Origin: Elmis aenea
Lineage: Eukaryota; Arthropoda; Insecta; Coleoptera; Elmidae
NCBI GenBank assembly: GCA_947652605.1
Contig: OX393577.1
Location: 7,378,868 to 7,442,867 of the forward strand
Direction: 5' to 3'
Length of the DNA stretch: 64,000 nucleotides
Shown: positions 23,207 through 34,548 of the stretch, piece by piece
Position numbering within the stretch: the first letter of the stretch is position 1
How the letters are laid out: each line of letters starts with the position of its first letter
Made by a program: the position numbers and the translations under genes
The notes under the pieces: generated by a model
Seen by the model: the letters and a program-made list of their open reading frames with translations, nothing else
Database searches by the model: none
Told to the model about the DNA's origin: nothing

Positions 23207-25659
23207 CAGTGGCGTAGCTAGGGGGGGCGGTCCGTTTCGGGTGGCACTTTTTTGGGGCGGCACTTTTAGTCTACCCAAATATATACCCAAATGGGGTAAA
23301 AATTACAATCTCGGGGTAATGAAGGAACAGCAGATATGATAATCAGTGCTGGCACTAGCGCTAGTTCCAATGAAAAATTCACATAAAAAAAAGAGTTCTT
23401 ATCGAAGTTAGAGGGTAAACAGGCTAGTCGACCTGGCTACATTGAAAACCCGCCCCCCGTAACGACAGAAATTCCAAGTAATGCAATTGATGATAGGGTA
23501 CCAACCATTCAATAAAATTATGAAACATTTCATTTAATTGAGACATTACATTCCATGCAGTTTTTAACTCTATTGTAAAAGGATATTTTTCACTTCCGTT
23601 CTATTGTGAACTTTTGGTTTGAGATATAAATCCCTTTCTATATTAAGGGATAACATTCGTCTAATTATTTTAAAATTATGTTTCGAACAGTGGTTAGAGA
23701 ACTTCCAAATCATAGGGCATCAGAAACAGTGTATAATGACGATTTTTTATTACCCTAAAATATTCATATCAGCAATCCGAATACTATGTATGCTATGAGC
23801 TAATGAGCTGGTTATCTAATTGTTAGATCAATAAATACTATGAGATCTTTTCCAGTGATGAAATCTCTTCTACCATGTTACAGGTCTGCTGGCCACTGTC
23901 TTTTTAGTCTTCTTATTGGGTTGTTTTGTAGAGGGAGGTTTTTAAGTACGCGATAAAAATATTGGTCGTGCGCGACTGGCCTAAGTAGGTGATAATTAGT
24001 GCAATTTGACAGGTATATAAAATCCTTGATCATTTATATTATACCGGGTGTAACTGAAATCAGGCTCACCCCCTTTTTTTTCTTTAGTTTTGAATTTAGA
24101 CAAATGCAATTTTAGATATGTAACATTTGCAAAAAACTGAATTATTTGAACATAGGTACACTTTCTTTCACTTCCGGTTTCGCCGGAAATGGCCATAACT
24201 TTGTTATTTTAAATGGAACACCCTGTATATTTTTACATTTTTGGAAAGAGGAAACGATTTTGGATACAACTGTACCATTTTGGTTAATTTTTATAACCTC
24301 AAATAATTTTTTGACAAAAATTAAATTTTATATTAAGTGTGCCGTGATCCGCATAAATTGAATTTTATTATGTTAAAAAGTGTAAGAAAAATGTTTTGTA
24401 AATTTTAATTGACATTTGGGCTGCTTTAATAGATCTTAAAGGTTGCGAAATTGGTTTTTTGACCAAAAATCAATTTTTTTAAATGGAACGAGGGTGGCGC
24501 ATGCGGTTATTTAAATAGAGTATTTTCTGGCGAATTCAACAATACCAATAACTTGGTATTTTTAATAGGAGCAGGCATTAAAAATTTCAAATTATTGTAA
24601 GATTTTGGTAAGATATCCTAATAATCATAGTTGACTATGCCAAATGGCAACAAAACAAATGCTTTTTTTGTGTTTTTTTACAAAACCGTTTTTCGGGCAC
24701 TTGTTGACAAAATAAAATTTAATTTACGCGTTAATTTATGCGGGTCACGGCACACTTAAATTAAATTTTTTATTTTGTCAAAAAAATTATTTGAGGTTAT
24801 AAAAATTAACCAAAATGGTTCAGTTGTATCCAAAATCGTTTCCTCTTTCCAAAAATGTAAAAATATACAGGGTGTTCCATTTAAAATAACAAAGTTATGG
24901 TCATTTCCGGCGAAACCGGAAGTGAAACAAAAGTGTACCCATGTTCAAATAATCCAGTTTTTTGCAAATGTTACATGTCTAAAATTTCATTTGTCTAAAT
25001 TCAAAACGAAAGAAAAAAAAGGGGGTGAGCCTGATTTCAGTTACACCCGGTATTTGGAGTCGTGTCTAGGCAAGGCAAAGTGCCTTTGAGAAAATTCACA
25101 GTAATCTACGCTTTTTGTTCACGAAAACCAGCAACAAAAATATAAATTCAAAGCATCAACAACGTTTTTCCGTTGTTTTTTTTTTTAATTTTTGGGCTGA
25201 AATATGGTGTTACTTTTTTGGAATTTATATGAATTTTATCTTTACAATTATATCTATTATTACTTGTTTGTAATTTTGCTAAATATATTGTATGAGTGCC
25301 TTTATCTAAATGGAAACTATTAGTGAAAATTTTACCCTTATTAAAAATAATTTCGTGAGGGTGGGGGCGATCTGATTTAAAAAATATATAAATCAGAATA
25401 TGTTGTGCCAGAAAACTGCTATTTTGGATTATGGTAAAGTACCTACTCTACATTAGGTACCTATCTAACTTTGCATTAAAACATGTTTGAACATCTAAAA
25501 TTAAAAAGAAACCGCCTGCGGCGTATTTTGTCTTTCCCCCCACTTTTTTGTGTCGATCTCTGTTTGCTTTTGGGAAAATCAAGAGTTGGCAACCCTTTTT
25601 GAGAGGGGCGGCAAACTCAGGGCCTGCCCCGAGCGGCACAAATTCTAACTACGCCACTG
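23207..25659. mobile_element. hAT-type element (CAGTGGCGTAG ends) carrying a nested insertion
   Basis: A 2453-bp element with ends CAGTGGCGTAGCTAG and CTAACTACGCCACTG. The flanking octamers GTTATGCA (23199-23206) and GGTATGCA (25660-25667) match at 7 of 8 bases, as expected for an aged hAT duplication. Both ends carry G/C-rich tracts (GGGGGGGCGGTCC and GGGGCGGCAAACTCAGGGCC). No intact transposase is seen in the interior. A second transposon occupies 24041-25053, so without it the element is about 1.4 kb. Confidence 0.82.
24041..25053. mobile_element. Palindromic element with TACCGGGTGTAACTG ends, nested in hAT
   Basis: About 1.0 kb, beginning ATACCGGGTGTAACTGAAATC and ending with its inverse. 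Arms of about 320 bp are near-perfect inverted repeats (24041-24360 and 24735-25053). Each arm contains a second transposon-like end, AACACCCTGTA at 24219-24229 and TACAGGGTGTT at 24867-24877. A related single arm lies at 50995-51263. The open frames at 23996-24196 (-), 24146-24361 (+), 24775-25089 (+) and 51062-51253 (-) share peptide strings because they lie in these arms; they are not genes. Confidence 0.85.
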
Positions 25660-25667
25660 GGTATGCA

Positions 25668-27410
25668 GTCATCGATTTGAACATTGTACCTTCACTTATG
25701 TTCCACTTTCCACAAAATTGAAACTAATAAAGGCCGATTTTTCACATTGGCTAGCTAGATCACATTTAAAAGGTGTAAGTGCTTGGTGCAATATTATTTG
25801 ATTTAAAAATACGAGTAGGTACATATATTTTTGTTATAAACATGGCATTGGAGAAAAAACTAGTGCTACTTACATTAGTGCCGACCTTCATTATGTATTC
25901 AAATTTGTAATGCTTTTATCAATAACCTTTAGCGTCCGACGATTTGTATATTTGTTCAACAAATTGATTGACGTACCATTTTATTAAACCGTGTAATTCT
26001 TGTTTATTACATTTGAAAGAGAAGCGACTTTTTATATAAAGCGTGCTATTCCAGTGCTCGCTCTATCAGCCAACTAATATTTCAGTGTTAGGTACAGGTT
26101 TAGCGTCAATGTTTTAGAATGTGGTAGACACACAACGTTCTGTAATGGTCAATAATATCTGTCAATTAAGCTAACTTCTTGGCTGTTTCTTTCACGTAAT
26201 ATATTCAAGATGGTGTCTCCTGTATTTCCTATTGAATTACATCTAGTATTAATTGGCTGCTTTTTTTGGTTAAAATATTGTTGCGTCAGATGTTATGGTT
26301 AATTTAGCATGTAAAGTGAAATAATTGCGCTCAACGTTTTTCAATAATAAGAATGTATATTACGACACACGTAAATAAAGAGGCGGTACATTAAGTGGTT
26401 GCATAGCTAATATATAAGCCTCGTCCAAATTCATTGTAATTTTGTTGGATTGTTACGTTTCACATTACGTTTTCTATATCTGCATGTGTGCCGGTAATGT
26501 ATTATATTTATCGTACGGTATCAATTTTAGTTTTTTCTTTAACACTTAATTGCTAACGAATTTATCTATAAATAATGCGTAATAGTTGACCAAGGTTATC
26601 TTTTTGTTGTTTACTTTTACGGCGCTAATTAACTTTTGTATTCATTATATTTTTCTAACAAAAATATTATCGTCCTTTTACGTTTTTAGATAAAACTTGC
26701 AAAGGAGTAAATTAAGTAAAACAAATTTGTGAGTGTTTCAAATTGGCCGTTTCTGACTCTTAAACAAAGCTTTAACGCCCAACAGGAACTGATTTTCATC
26801 TCCATATTTATGGTGACACAATACAAAGACAGTTTTAATATTGTGTACCGATAAGCAATATAATATCCTACAAACAACGGGTTTTAAAATAATTAAATTT
26901 TTTAACGCCAAGAAATTCAATTATTATACAATAATAATTCAAGTGATATAGTGGCATGCGACCGGAAATACAAATCAAACGGCAGTAAAACGTCTTCGTA
27001 TGATTTATCACTTGATTATACAGTAAACCCCAAGATGTAATAGGCTGTGCGTGAGATGGAGGAAAAAATGTTCGGGTTATGATTTGAAAGTCTCAATTCG
27101 ATTTTCAGCTAAATCGTTTTTTTCGCGGCACGGTGTAATAAAATAGATAATATATGAATTTAACCGCTATTGATGTGTATATTTAAATATAGTAAAAACA
27201 TCCTTTGAAGTTTAAAGGAGGCGATGCGCTGATATAATTAATAGCAGATGTGTTTTGGGATTTCTTATATTGATCAATAATGAAGGTTTTGTTAATATAA
27301 ATTGTGTAAATGTTTCATCGGTTACATAATTAATATCTACACAAAACTTTGGTGTTGAAACTAATAAATTTAATATAGTCACATACTGTGGTTCAAAAGC
27401 TATTATTAAG
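25668..27410. other. Intron 1, no genes recognised
   Basis: Mostly unique AT-rich intron. Overlapping minus-strand frames at 26686-26877 and 26738-26920 show no family features. The region 26070-26480 is slightly more complex in composition but no specific site can be assigned. Confidence 0.4.
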
Positions 27411-28059
27411 CATATGTGAGTTTTTTTTTCTGTAGTAAGACAACTGTTACCTCCAACCTCAACGTTGGGGCTAAAAGTAACAATGATCGGGGTAAGTTGT
27501 AACGGCAAAATAATTTACACAGCTCATAAGTAGTGGGTAAATATATTAGTATTCATTAACAAAATTAATATTTGATTCCAAAATACACATTAGCAAAATG
27601 AAAAAATATCCAAAAATGTGAAACGATTTGTTTGTTCTCATCTACGAAGAAAACCACCAATTATGTGCTAAGAGTGAACATTTGCAAGTGAAAACATTGA
27701 TTGGAGTTGGTTGTAACACTGTTACTTTTGACCTCAAGTGTACACAAAACAAATTGGAGGAAATCCACAATTAACCACGATACCAACGTCTAATTGTATT
27801 GCATACTTTTTTGTTCCTCTTTTAGAGATCGCCTAAAAGTCACTCGACCGGTGACACAACGCATTAACTTTTAGGCGAAAAATAGTGACTCTGGCTTGCA
27901 AAAACTTAACCTCTATGACAGATGAAAACTAGCAATGTAGGTAGGGAGGTGGATGTATATGAACATTGCTAAAGCGCTCAGGGCGACTCATAATAAAAAT
28001 TAAATAAACTATAGGCACTGTTACAAACTACCCGTGTTACTTTCATCCCCGATCTCCCA
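27411..28059 (-). repeat. Interspersed repeat with GATCGGGGATGAAAG end, minus-orientation copy
   Basis: Reverse-complement relative of 32421-33170. Shared blocks include the CCCCAACGTTG segment, CCACTACTT(A/G)TG with TTACCCACTAC, the ACCGGTCGAGTGAC segment and the terminal (G/C)GGGATGAAA(C/G)TAAC. The two copies are in opposite orientation about 4.4 kb apart. The 98-codon minus frame at 27212-27508 partly overlaps and is not conserved. Confidence 0.75.
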
Positions 28060-28755
28060 ATGCAATGTTTGGCGTTATTCTTTCAGAAATAAACACGCCA
28101 AAAATGTTTCCATATGGCAAAAATCGACAGAGTGTCATCAAATTAACACTAAATGTACGATAAAATTTACACAAAAATTTTATTCAAGTACACTAAGTCG
28201 ATTAACAAGGATCGATTTTTAACTGCGCATAATAGTTTTTCATCTTTTATTGTTGTTTTTGTCAATGAAACCTGAACGCATAATAACGCATAATTCATTA
28301 ATAAATGCATTCTTGCTATGCAGCTTGCCGGGTTTTACGATATCAAAACAAGCATTAAAATGCTTGAACACATTATGTAAAGTAAACTTGTGCTTGCTTA
28401 TAAACATTATTTATAGCTTCCTCAAGTTAAGAAAGCATAGATAATGCGCTGATAATGAATAATTCCCATAAATAATGAGCTGCTGGCATTTTTACCCACT
28501 TGCAGTCTAACCTACAGCGCGTTTTGCTCTTCTGCGAAAGTAGTTTTAGCGACAAACTAAACAAAATGTGTTTAAACGATTCCAAGCGTTTAATTGTAAA
28601 ATATTCTCTACAAGTGCTGATTTTTTTAAAATAATTAATTCAGTGTCTTTGCACTAAATGGTGGAAGAATATTTTTTATAGGTTTACGTTCAAAAAAGAA
28701 CTGCATCTTCAACAGTATTAAAAACTCGTTAAGTTTGTTTAAGTCAGTTTTAATT
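28060..28755. other. Intron 1, no genes recognised
   Basis: AT-rich, with no recognisable gene; short frames at 28034-28222 and 28250-28444 are unremarkable. Confidence 0.4.
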
Positions 28756-29309
28756 CAGGGGTTTGGAGCGGAGCGCGGAGCTGGAGCGCGGAGCAGTGGA
28801 GCAATGGGTTTTTGCCCGGAGCGGGAGCGGAGCCCGGAGCAAAGAATTTTGATTGCTCCACTGCTCCACTTTACTATTATAAACTAATTTTTTTTTTTTT
28901 TAATGAATTATCTCATTTATTATATCATTAATAAAATTATACCTAAACTAAATTTGATTTTTTTGAAGTAAAATTATTATATGTAACTTTTCTGAATATT
29001 AATTTTCATTATTTTGTATTTGAGTTTTGAAAAATGTTAAAGAACTTTTTTAACTGAAGATCAATAATTTGTTCATTTATTTTTTAACTTCACTTGTTTC
29101 TCAGGGTCAAATATTGTAATTTTTGGTCCATTTCCACATATCTCATAAAATTTTAGCTTTGTTTTTAAAAACAAATTTTTAAATAAAAAACTTATTTTAT
29201 TAATATTTGGAGCGCGGAGCGGAGCGGGAGCGGAGCTGGAGCAGGCATCTTGATGCCGGAGCGGAGCTGGAGCGGAGCAACTAAAAAATCGGACTGCTCC
29301 AAACCCCTG
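28756..29309 (+). mobile_element. Non-autonomous hAT element, GGAGC-rich family, copy 2
   Basis: A 554-bp element with ends CAGGGGTTTGGAGCGGAGC and GCTCCAAACCCCTG, homologous to 4546-4964. The flanks read AGTTTTAATT before and AGTTTTAT after, an apparently decayed 8-bp duplication. Long GGAGCGGAGC arrays occupy both ends. Its right end lies only nine bases from the start of the next element at 29319. The 122-codon minus frame at 29073-29441 is the GCTCC array and adjacent DNA read as Ser/Ala/Pro repeats, not a gene. Confidence 0.88.
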
Positions 29310-29354
29310 AGTTTTATACAATATGTTCAAAAGGTAGGTATGAAATATGCTATA

Positions 29355-30869
29355 CAGGGTGGTGCTTTTTTCGATGCTCACCATTGCTATCTTGGAAACG
29401 GTAAGAGATACAAGGTCGGTTAAATTAGAGAAAAGTTGCACATTTTTATGGCGATTAAGAATCTGAAAACAAATCCTGGATATTTTGATTCGTTTTTGAT
29501 TTATTACAAAAAAACTGAAAAATGTAATTTTAGAAAAATATTATTATCTTCCCTACCATTGGCGCTATTTCATTTAAACTTGGTAACTTTATGTTTTTGA
29601 CCGTCCTGGGTTTGATGACGTCAACAGAAATTTTCTAAACCTTCTAGATTTCAAGTTGCGATAGTCAACTTTTTTATTTCTTATGGCCGCCATATTGGAT
29701 TTTTACACCATCAGACAGACAAAAAAATTAGCTTTTCAGATTGGTAACCAACATACCTTTTTTCTTTCAAAAAACTTGTTGAAATTTTAAAATTTGTGTA
29801 AATAATTCATAAAATCGAGAATGCTCTGAAAAACAATTGAAATTATAATATAAATCAAAGTGACACAACATTTTATAGGTCTAATAAAATAACGAAAGGA
29901 CAATAAATTTAAAACACCAGATAAATAATTATTTAAATTGTTTAAAGTGCGCGCCGTTATGTATGATGTATTGGTTAGTCCTCAGATTCATTTCGTCCAC
30001 TGCCTTTAGGATAGTTTGTCTCGAAATAGAGTCGAAAGCATTTTTGATTTTATGGCGAAGAAGTTCAATATTTTCCGTTGGGGTTGCATAAACAACATCA
30101 ATGTAAAAGTAATTCATAGGCATTAAACATGGCGATCGCGGAGGCCAATGAACAGGACCAAACGTACCAAGTCATGCATTTTGAAACCGTACATCTAAAT
30201 TAATATCCTTTTACAATGCGGGTGTTGTGAGGACCAGCTCCTTCTGGCTGAAACTACTGATGATTTTGAATTGTTAATAATGGCAATTCGCCTAACATAT
30301 CTTCTAAATATGTTTCCAACGATCTTAATTTCGTTATCATTAGACCTATACAATGTTGTGTCACTTTGATTTATATTATAATTTCAATTGTTTTTCACAG
30401 CATTCTCGATTTTATGAATTATTTACACAAATTTTAAAATTTCAACAAGTTTTTTGAAAGAAAAAAGGTATGTTGGTTACCAATCTGAAAAGCTAATTTT
30501 TTTTTCTGTCTGATGGTGTAAAAATCCAATATGGCGGCCATAAGAAATAAAAAAGTTGACTATCGCAACTTGAAATCTAGAAGGTTTAGAAAATTTCTGC
30601 TGACGTCATCAAACCCAGGACGGTCAAAAACATAAAGTTACCAAGTTTAAATGAAATAACGTCAACGGCAGGGAAGATAATAATATTTTTCTAAAATCAC
30701 GTTTTTCAGTTTTTTTGTAATAAATCAAAAACGAATCAAAATATCCAGGATTTGTTTTCAGATTCTTAATCGCCATAAAAATGCGCAACTTTTCTCTAAT
30801 TTAACCGACCTTGTATCTCTTACCGTTTCCAAGATAGCAATGGTGAGCATCGAAAAAAGCACCACCCTG
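29355..30869 (-). mobile_element. Nested TA-flanked element, CAGGGTGGTGC ends
   Basis: A 1515-bp element inserted at a TA inside another transposon (TA at 29353-29354 and 30870-30871). Ends are CAGGGTGGTGCTTTTTTCGA and the inverse. Arms of about 550 bp are near-identical inverted repeats, from the ends inward to about 29900 and 30340. The central part carries a minus-strand transposase fragment (29929-30162). High arm similarity suggests it is younger than its host element. Confidence 0.88.
29929..30162 (-). pseudogene. Transposase C-terminal remnant with altered catalytic position
   Basis: An open frame of 77 codons plus stop reads FGPVHWPPRSPCLMPMNYFY then IDVVYATPTENIELLRHKIK and ends NGAHFKQFK. 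The string HWPPRSP-x-L-x-P-M followed by VYATPTENIELLRHKI and a terminal NGAHF matches the C-terminal third of insect IS630/Tc1/mariner-type DDE transposases. There the residue after RSP is normally the last catalytic Asp; here it is Cys (TGT). The expected DFFLWG-like segment is also changed (NYFYID). Upstream catalytic regions are not recognisable. This is a dead fragment inside the nested element. Confidence 0.75.
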
Positions 30870-31130
30870 TATATCTCAGTAAATATCTACTTTAAGGGAA
30901 AATGTTTTGAATAAAAGTTGTTTGGTATTTAGTTTGTCACCATAACACAAAATTTAAAACATTTATTTGGATAACCAAAAACAAAACAAAAAAAAATGTT
31001 TTAAATTTAGTGTTATGGTGACAAACTAAATACCAAACAACTTTTATTCAAAACATTTTCCCCTAAAGTAGATATTTACTGATATACTTATAGCATATTT
31101 CATACCTTTTGAATACACTGTATATTTATT

Positions 31131-32420
31131 TTATTGGATAAGTCTTGACACTAATTAATACAGCATAAAATTAAGAAATTCAGCATTTAAGGTCGAATAA
31201 CTATTTAAAATAAAAAATAAAAAGATTTGTGAACCACTGTAACACTAAAATGAAATAATGTTTGTCATTTTGAATTGAAATGCGTTTAAATTTTAATAAA
31301 ACCTTTCAAAGTGTTACATAATCATTGTGTTAAAGGTATTTGTTTATAAGCTAATAAACAGCCTTTTTTGCAGCAACTGGATGTAATTATAATAATATTT
31401 GTTTATTGCATAGCTTACAAACAAATACACCAAGCAAACTAGCAAACCATAAAAATTTAAAGTCCTTGCTATAAATTATTTTACATAACTACGAAGCATA
31501 AAAAGGTTCGCGATATTATTTTATCGGTAATTGGCGTAATTTTTTAGAAATTGGCATGGTAGGTGCCGATAAAAAAATTCCTCGTTCTTATACCTACTGT
31601 TTAGAATTCGCTACACACATTGTTTATTTGACGCGACTTAATCATGCCTGATATGCTATGAGTTATAATCGTTGTAACGAACAACATTGGTAGAATAATA
31701 ATGAGCGAGCATATTGTGCAATAACAATACTGGTACACTCGTTTATAATGTCACATCATGACTTTTTCTTAGGTATATTGATTTGCAATTGCCGTTGGCG
31801 AAATAACGAACGACCGGTTGACAAGTTGATGATTGAAGTGGGCCGTGGTCGCACTGGCAATTGTCATAATAAGGTCATTTTACATGCCGTTAAATTATGA
31901 AAATATTTAAAATAAATACAGTACATAAATACACCCATTGGATGATCAAATGGGTGATTAATTACTAACGCAGATGCTCTTAAACAATCCACATATTTTT
32001 TTAATGTTCTCAAAAGCGTTGTTTCGTCTAAAAGATCTGTCATTGGACAACCGTGTTCGTTTACTTCAGTATTTAAGCTTGTCTAGAATTTTTAGTCATC
32101 GCCCCAAGGTATACTACAAATAATTAAAAATTAAGCTTGAAGCTTTTAATGCCTGATTTAATCAAGGTAAAATTTGAGCCTTAATAATGGTACTTTTGCG
32201 ATTTTTAAAACACAAAATTTAAATATTTAAATAACTTTCTGTTTTAATGACCAGTGAAACAACCTCACTTGATCAGAAACAGAATTGTTAATTTTAATTC
32301 TATTGCGACGCATAGGTATGCTACCACTAAGTTTTATTAACTACCATTAGTTTAAGACATTAAGGTCAGTCTAAATAATTGTTATTAAATTTACAACATG
32401 AAAAAACTATATTAATAACT
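31131..32420. other. Intron 1, no genes recognised
   Basis: AT-rich intron with a somewhat more complex patch at about 31490-31900 that appears unique in the window. No gene is seen. Confidence 0.4.
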
Positions 32421-33170
32421 AGGGGACACCGGGGATGAAACTAACAAGGGTTGGTTGTGACAGTGCCTATAGTTTCCTTTAATTTTTGTTAAGTATATGT
32501 CGCCCTAAGCGCTTGTGCAATGTTTATTAACATCCACCTCCTTACCCACATTGCTAGTTTTCATCTGTCATAGAGATTAAGTTTTTGCCAACCAGTCACT
32601 ATTTTCCGCCTAAAAGTTAATGCGTTGTGTCACCGGTCGAGTGACTTTTGGGCGATCTCTAAAAGAGGAACAAAAAAGTACCTAGAGTATTATGTTCTAA
32701 ATTTTGTTGGCTATTTGTGGATGCAATACAATTTGACGTTGGAATCGTGGTTAATTGTGAATTCCCTCCAATTTATTTTGTGTACACTTGGGGTCAAAAC
32801 TAACAGTGTTACAACCAACCCCAATCAATGTTTTCACTTGCAAATGTTCACTCTTAGCACATAATTGGCGGTTTCGTAGATGGGAACATACAAAACTTCG
32901 GACTAATTTTCCAATTTGTTGTATGTTTTTGTTTAACTTTTTTGTATATTGGTACAGTTCATTTATCATTTTGTATGGTACTAAAGAATTTTTTGGAATT
33001 TTTTTATTTTGCTAATGTGTATTTTGGAATCAAATATAATTTTGTTGATGAATACTAATATATTTACCCACTACTTGTGTTAATTATTTTGCTGTTACAA
33101 CTTACCCCGATTATTGTTACTTGTAGCCCCAACGTTGTCTTAGTACAGAAAAAAATCTCACATATGCTTT
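32421..33170 (+). repeat. Interspersed repeat with GGGGACACCGGGGATGAAAC end, plus-orientation copy
   Basis: About 750 bp beginning AGGGGACACCGGGGATGAAA and running to CATATGCTTT after AGCCCCAACGTTG. It is the inverted counterpart of 27411-28059, and a shorter relative lies at 40968-41125. The open frames 32625-32864, 32751-32969 and 32788-33015 lie inside the repeat and lack conserved features. Confidence 0.75.
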
Positions 33171-34548
33171 ACGAAACATAAGAAATAAATTTCTTGAAAG
33201 GAAGACAAATTTCCAATCTTTATTATTAAATCAATTTGGAAATGAAAAACTTGTTATACTCTGAGAAATTAAATAAAAACAAACAAAAAATTACTTTACT
33301 TAATTGATTTAAAATAGTAGTTTTTGTTTGTTTTAAACACGCATTGTTTAAAAATCAGTTCCACGTAAAAAAATCTACTTCATTACGACCGGTAATATCT
33401 GAGTGTTACATCGATCGATTAAAACAATTTAAATAATAACACAGCTTATAACAAGTATCATAAAATTTGCAGTAGCGTATCTTACGCATAAAAAGATCAT
33501 TAAACTTCAAAAATCCTTAATAACACGGCTAAAAGTGTGAAATTAATCCCGCTGAGTAAGGAAGTTGTTAAATGGCGAACAACAGTTTTATTCGACAATA
33601 TTATTTTTTCATTGTTAGCGTAGTTTTATAGGTAGTAAAGTTATGTTAAAAAGCCAGTGCCGTTATGCATAATATCTCGTAAAAATAATGCAATTCGTTA
33701 ACGAATACGAGACAACTTTCGTTATACACATAATTCCCCGGCTCAATTCCACCTATCCATTTTACATTAACTACGTATACAGGGGGAAGTGCGAAAGCGG
33801 AGCGAGCCCGAAAAGCAGATTTATTTTTAATAATGGCGAACGAATGCGTGATCGCGTGAGTGAGCATCCCCCCGGGTAAATAAATAATGCGGTTATTACA
33901 GCTCGACGAGTACGCGCTACCGCCGTTTCTACCGAAACGACCATTCTGATCCTTAACGTCTGTCAACATAAGGTTAAAATTAAATAAAGCAAGTATCTAC
34001 CTCATAATGTAATTTGAGATAATTTTATGACTACTCTCATCCCGTTGGTTAAGACGCTTTAGGGTAGATAATGTGACGCATTTTAACGATAGGTGAACAG
34101 GGAAGTTTGGGGAAACGGCGAGTAGGTTGTTCTAAACACTTCCCGCCCTTTGTAGCGACGCTTTTTTGTTTCGTTCAAACGTTCAACGTTATATTCCGGT
34201 ATCAAGTTTAAGTTCAGGTTTGACGACGGAAGCAAGCAGAAAAAAACAATTAATGCTATGCACCCTGCTTCTTCTAACTTGGAAGAGTGAAGCTCAAATA
34301 ATGTGGCAACAAAGTTTGTACAATGCTTTATTAAAAAATGCACCTCAAATCTAAAAATGTGGGTTCCACAACACTCAAAATTGTTGATTTTGGCTTATAA
34401 AAACCTTAGCTTTTGCAAATTTTATATCATGCATCTATTAAAATTAATAAGCTTAATTTAAACACTTCTTTTTCGAAAAATTCTTGACCAAATGCAGTAC
34501 AAGTTTCAAGTCTCATTTCTTCAATAGTTAGTCTTATTTATTATTATA
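33171..34548. other. Intron 1, unique sequence
   Basis: Contains a GC-richer island at 33760-33960 (listed separately). The open frames 33646-33969 (-), 33688-33879 (+), 34083-34343 (-) and 34166-34354 (+) overlap each other on both strands and match no family I recognise. Confidence 0.4.
33760..33960. promoter_or_regulatory. Candidate intronic regulatory island
   Basis: A unique, GC- and CpG-richer stretch, for example GTGCGAAAGCGGAGCGAGCC and GCTCGACGAGTACGCGCTACC, about 2.8 kb upstream of exon 2. It stands out against AT-rich intron and contains no repeat found elsewhere here. Its role as an enhancer is inferred from composition and context only. Confidence 0.3.

Larger units (their letters stand above)
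29319..31130. mobile_element. CAGTGTGTCCAAAAGG-family element, copy 2, split by a nested element
   Basis: Left end CAATATGTTCAAAAGG (29319) and right end CCTTTTGAATACACTG (ending 31130), each next to TA. The sequence breaks at ATATGCTATA (29354) and resumes at TATCTCAGTAAATATC (30872). Removing the insert restores the continuous family sequence seen at 9178 and 57766. Without the insert the element is only about 295 bp and almost wholly palindromic: 30890-30963 pairs with about 30997-31075. Confidence 0.88.

Noticed and set aside
24775..25089. 104-codon frame sharing peptide strings with frames at 23996, 24146 and 51062
   Set aside because: All lie in the arms of the same palindromic transposon; no protein family recognised.
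27212..27508. 98-codon minus-strand frame
   Set aside because: Partly overlaps an interspersed repeat and shows no conserved features.
29073..29441. 122-codon minus-strand frame with Ser/Ala/Pro repeats
   Set aside because: It is the GCTCC array of a hAT element read in frame and runs across the element border.
33646..33969. 107-codon minus-strand frame
   Set aside because: No recognisable domain, overlapping frames on the other strand, and sits in a GC-richer island where long frames arise by chance.
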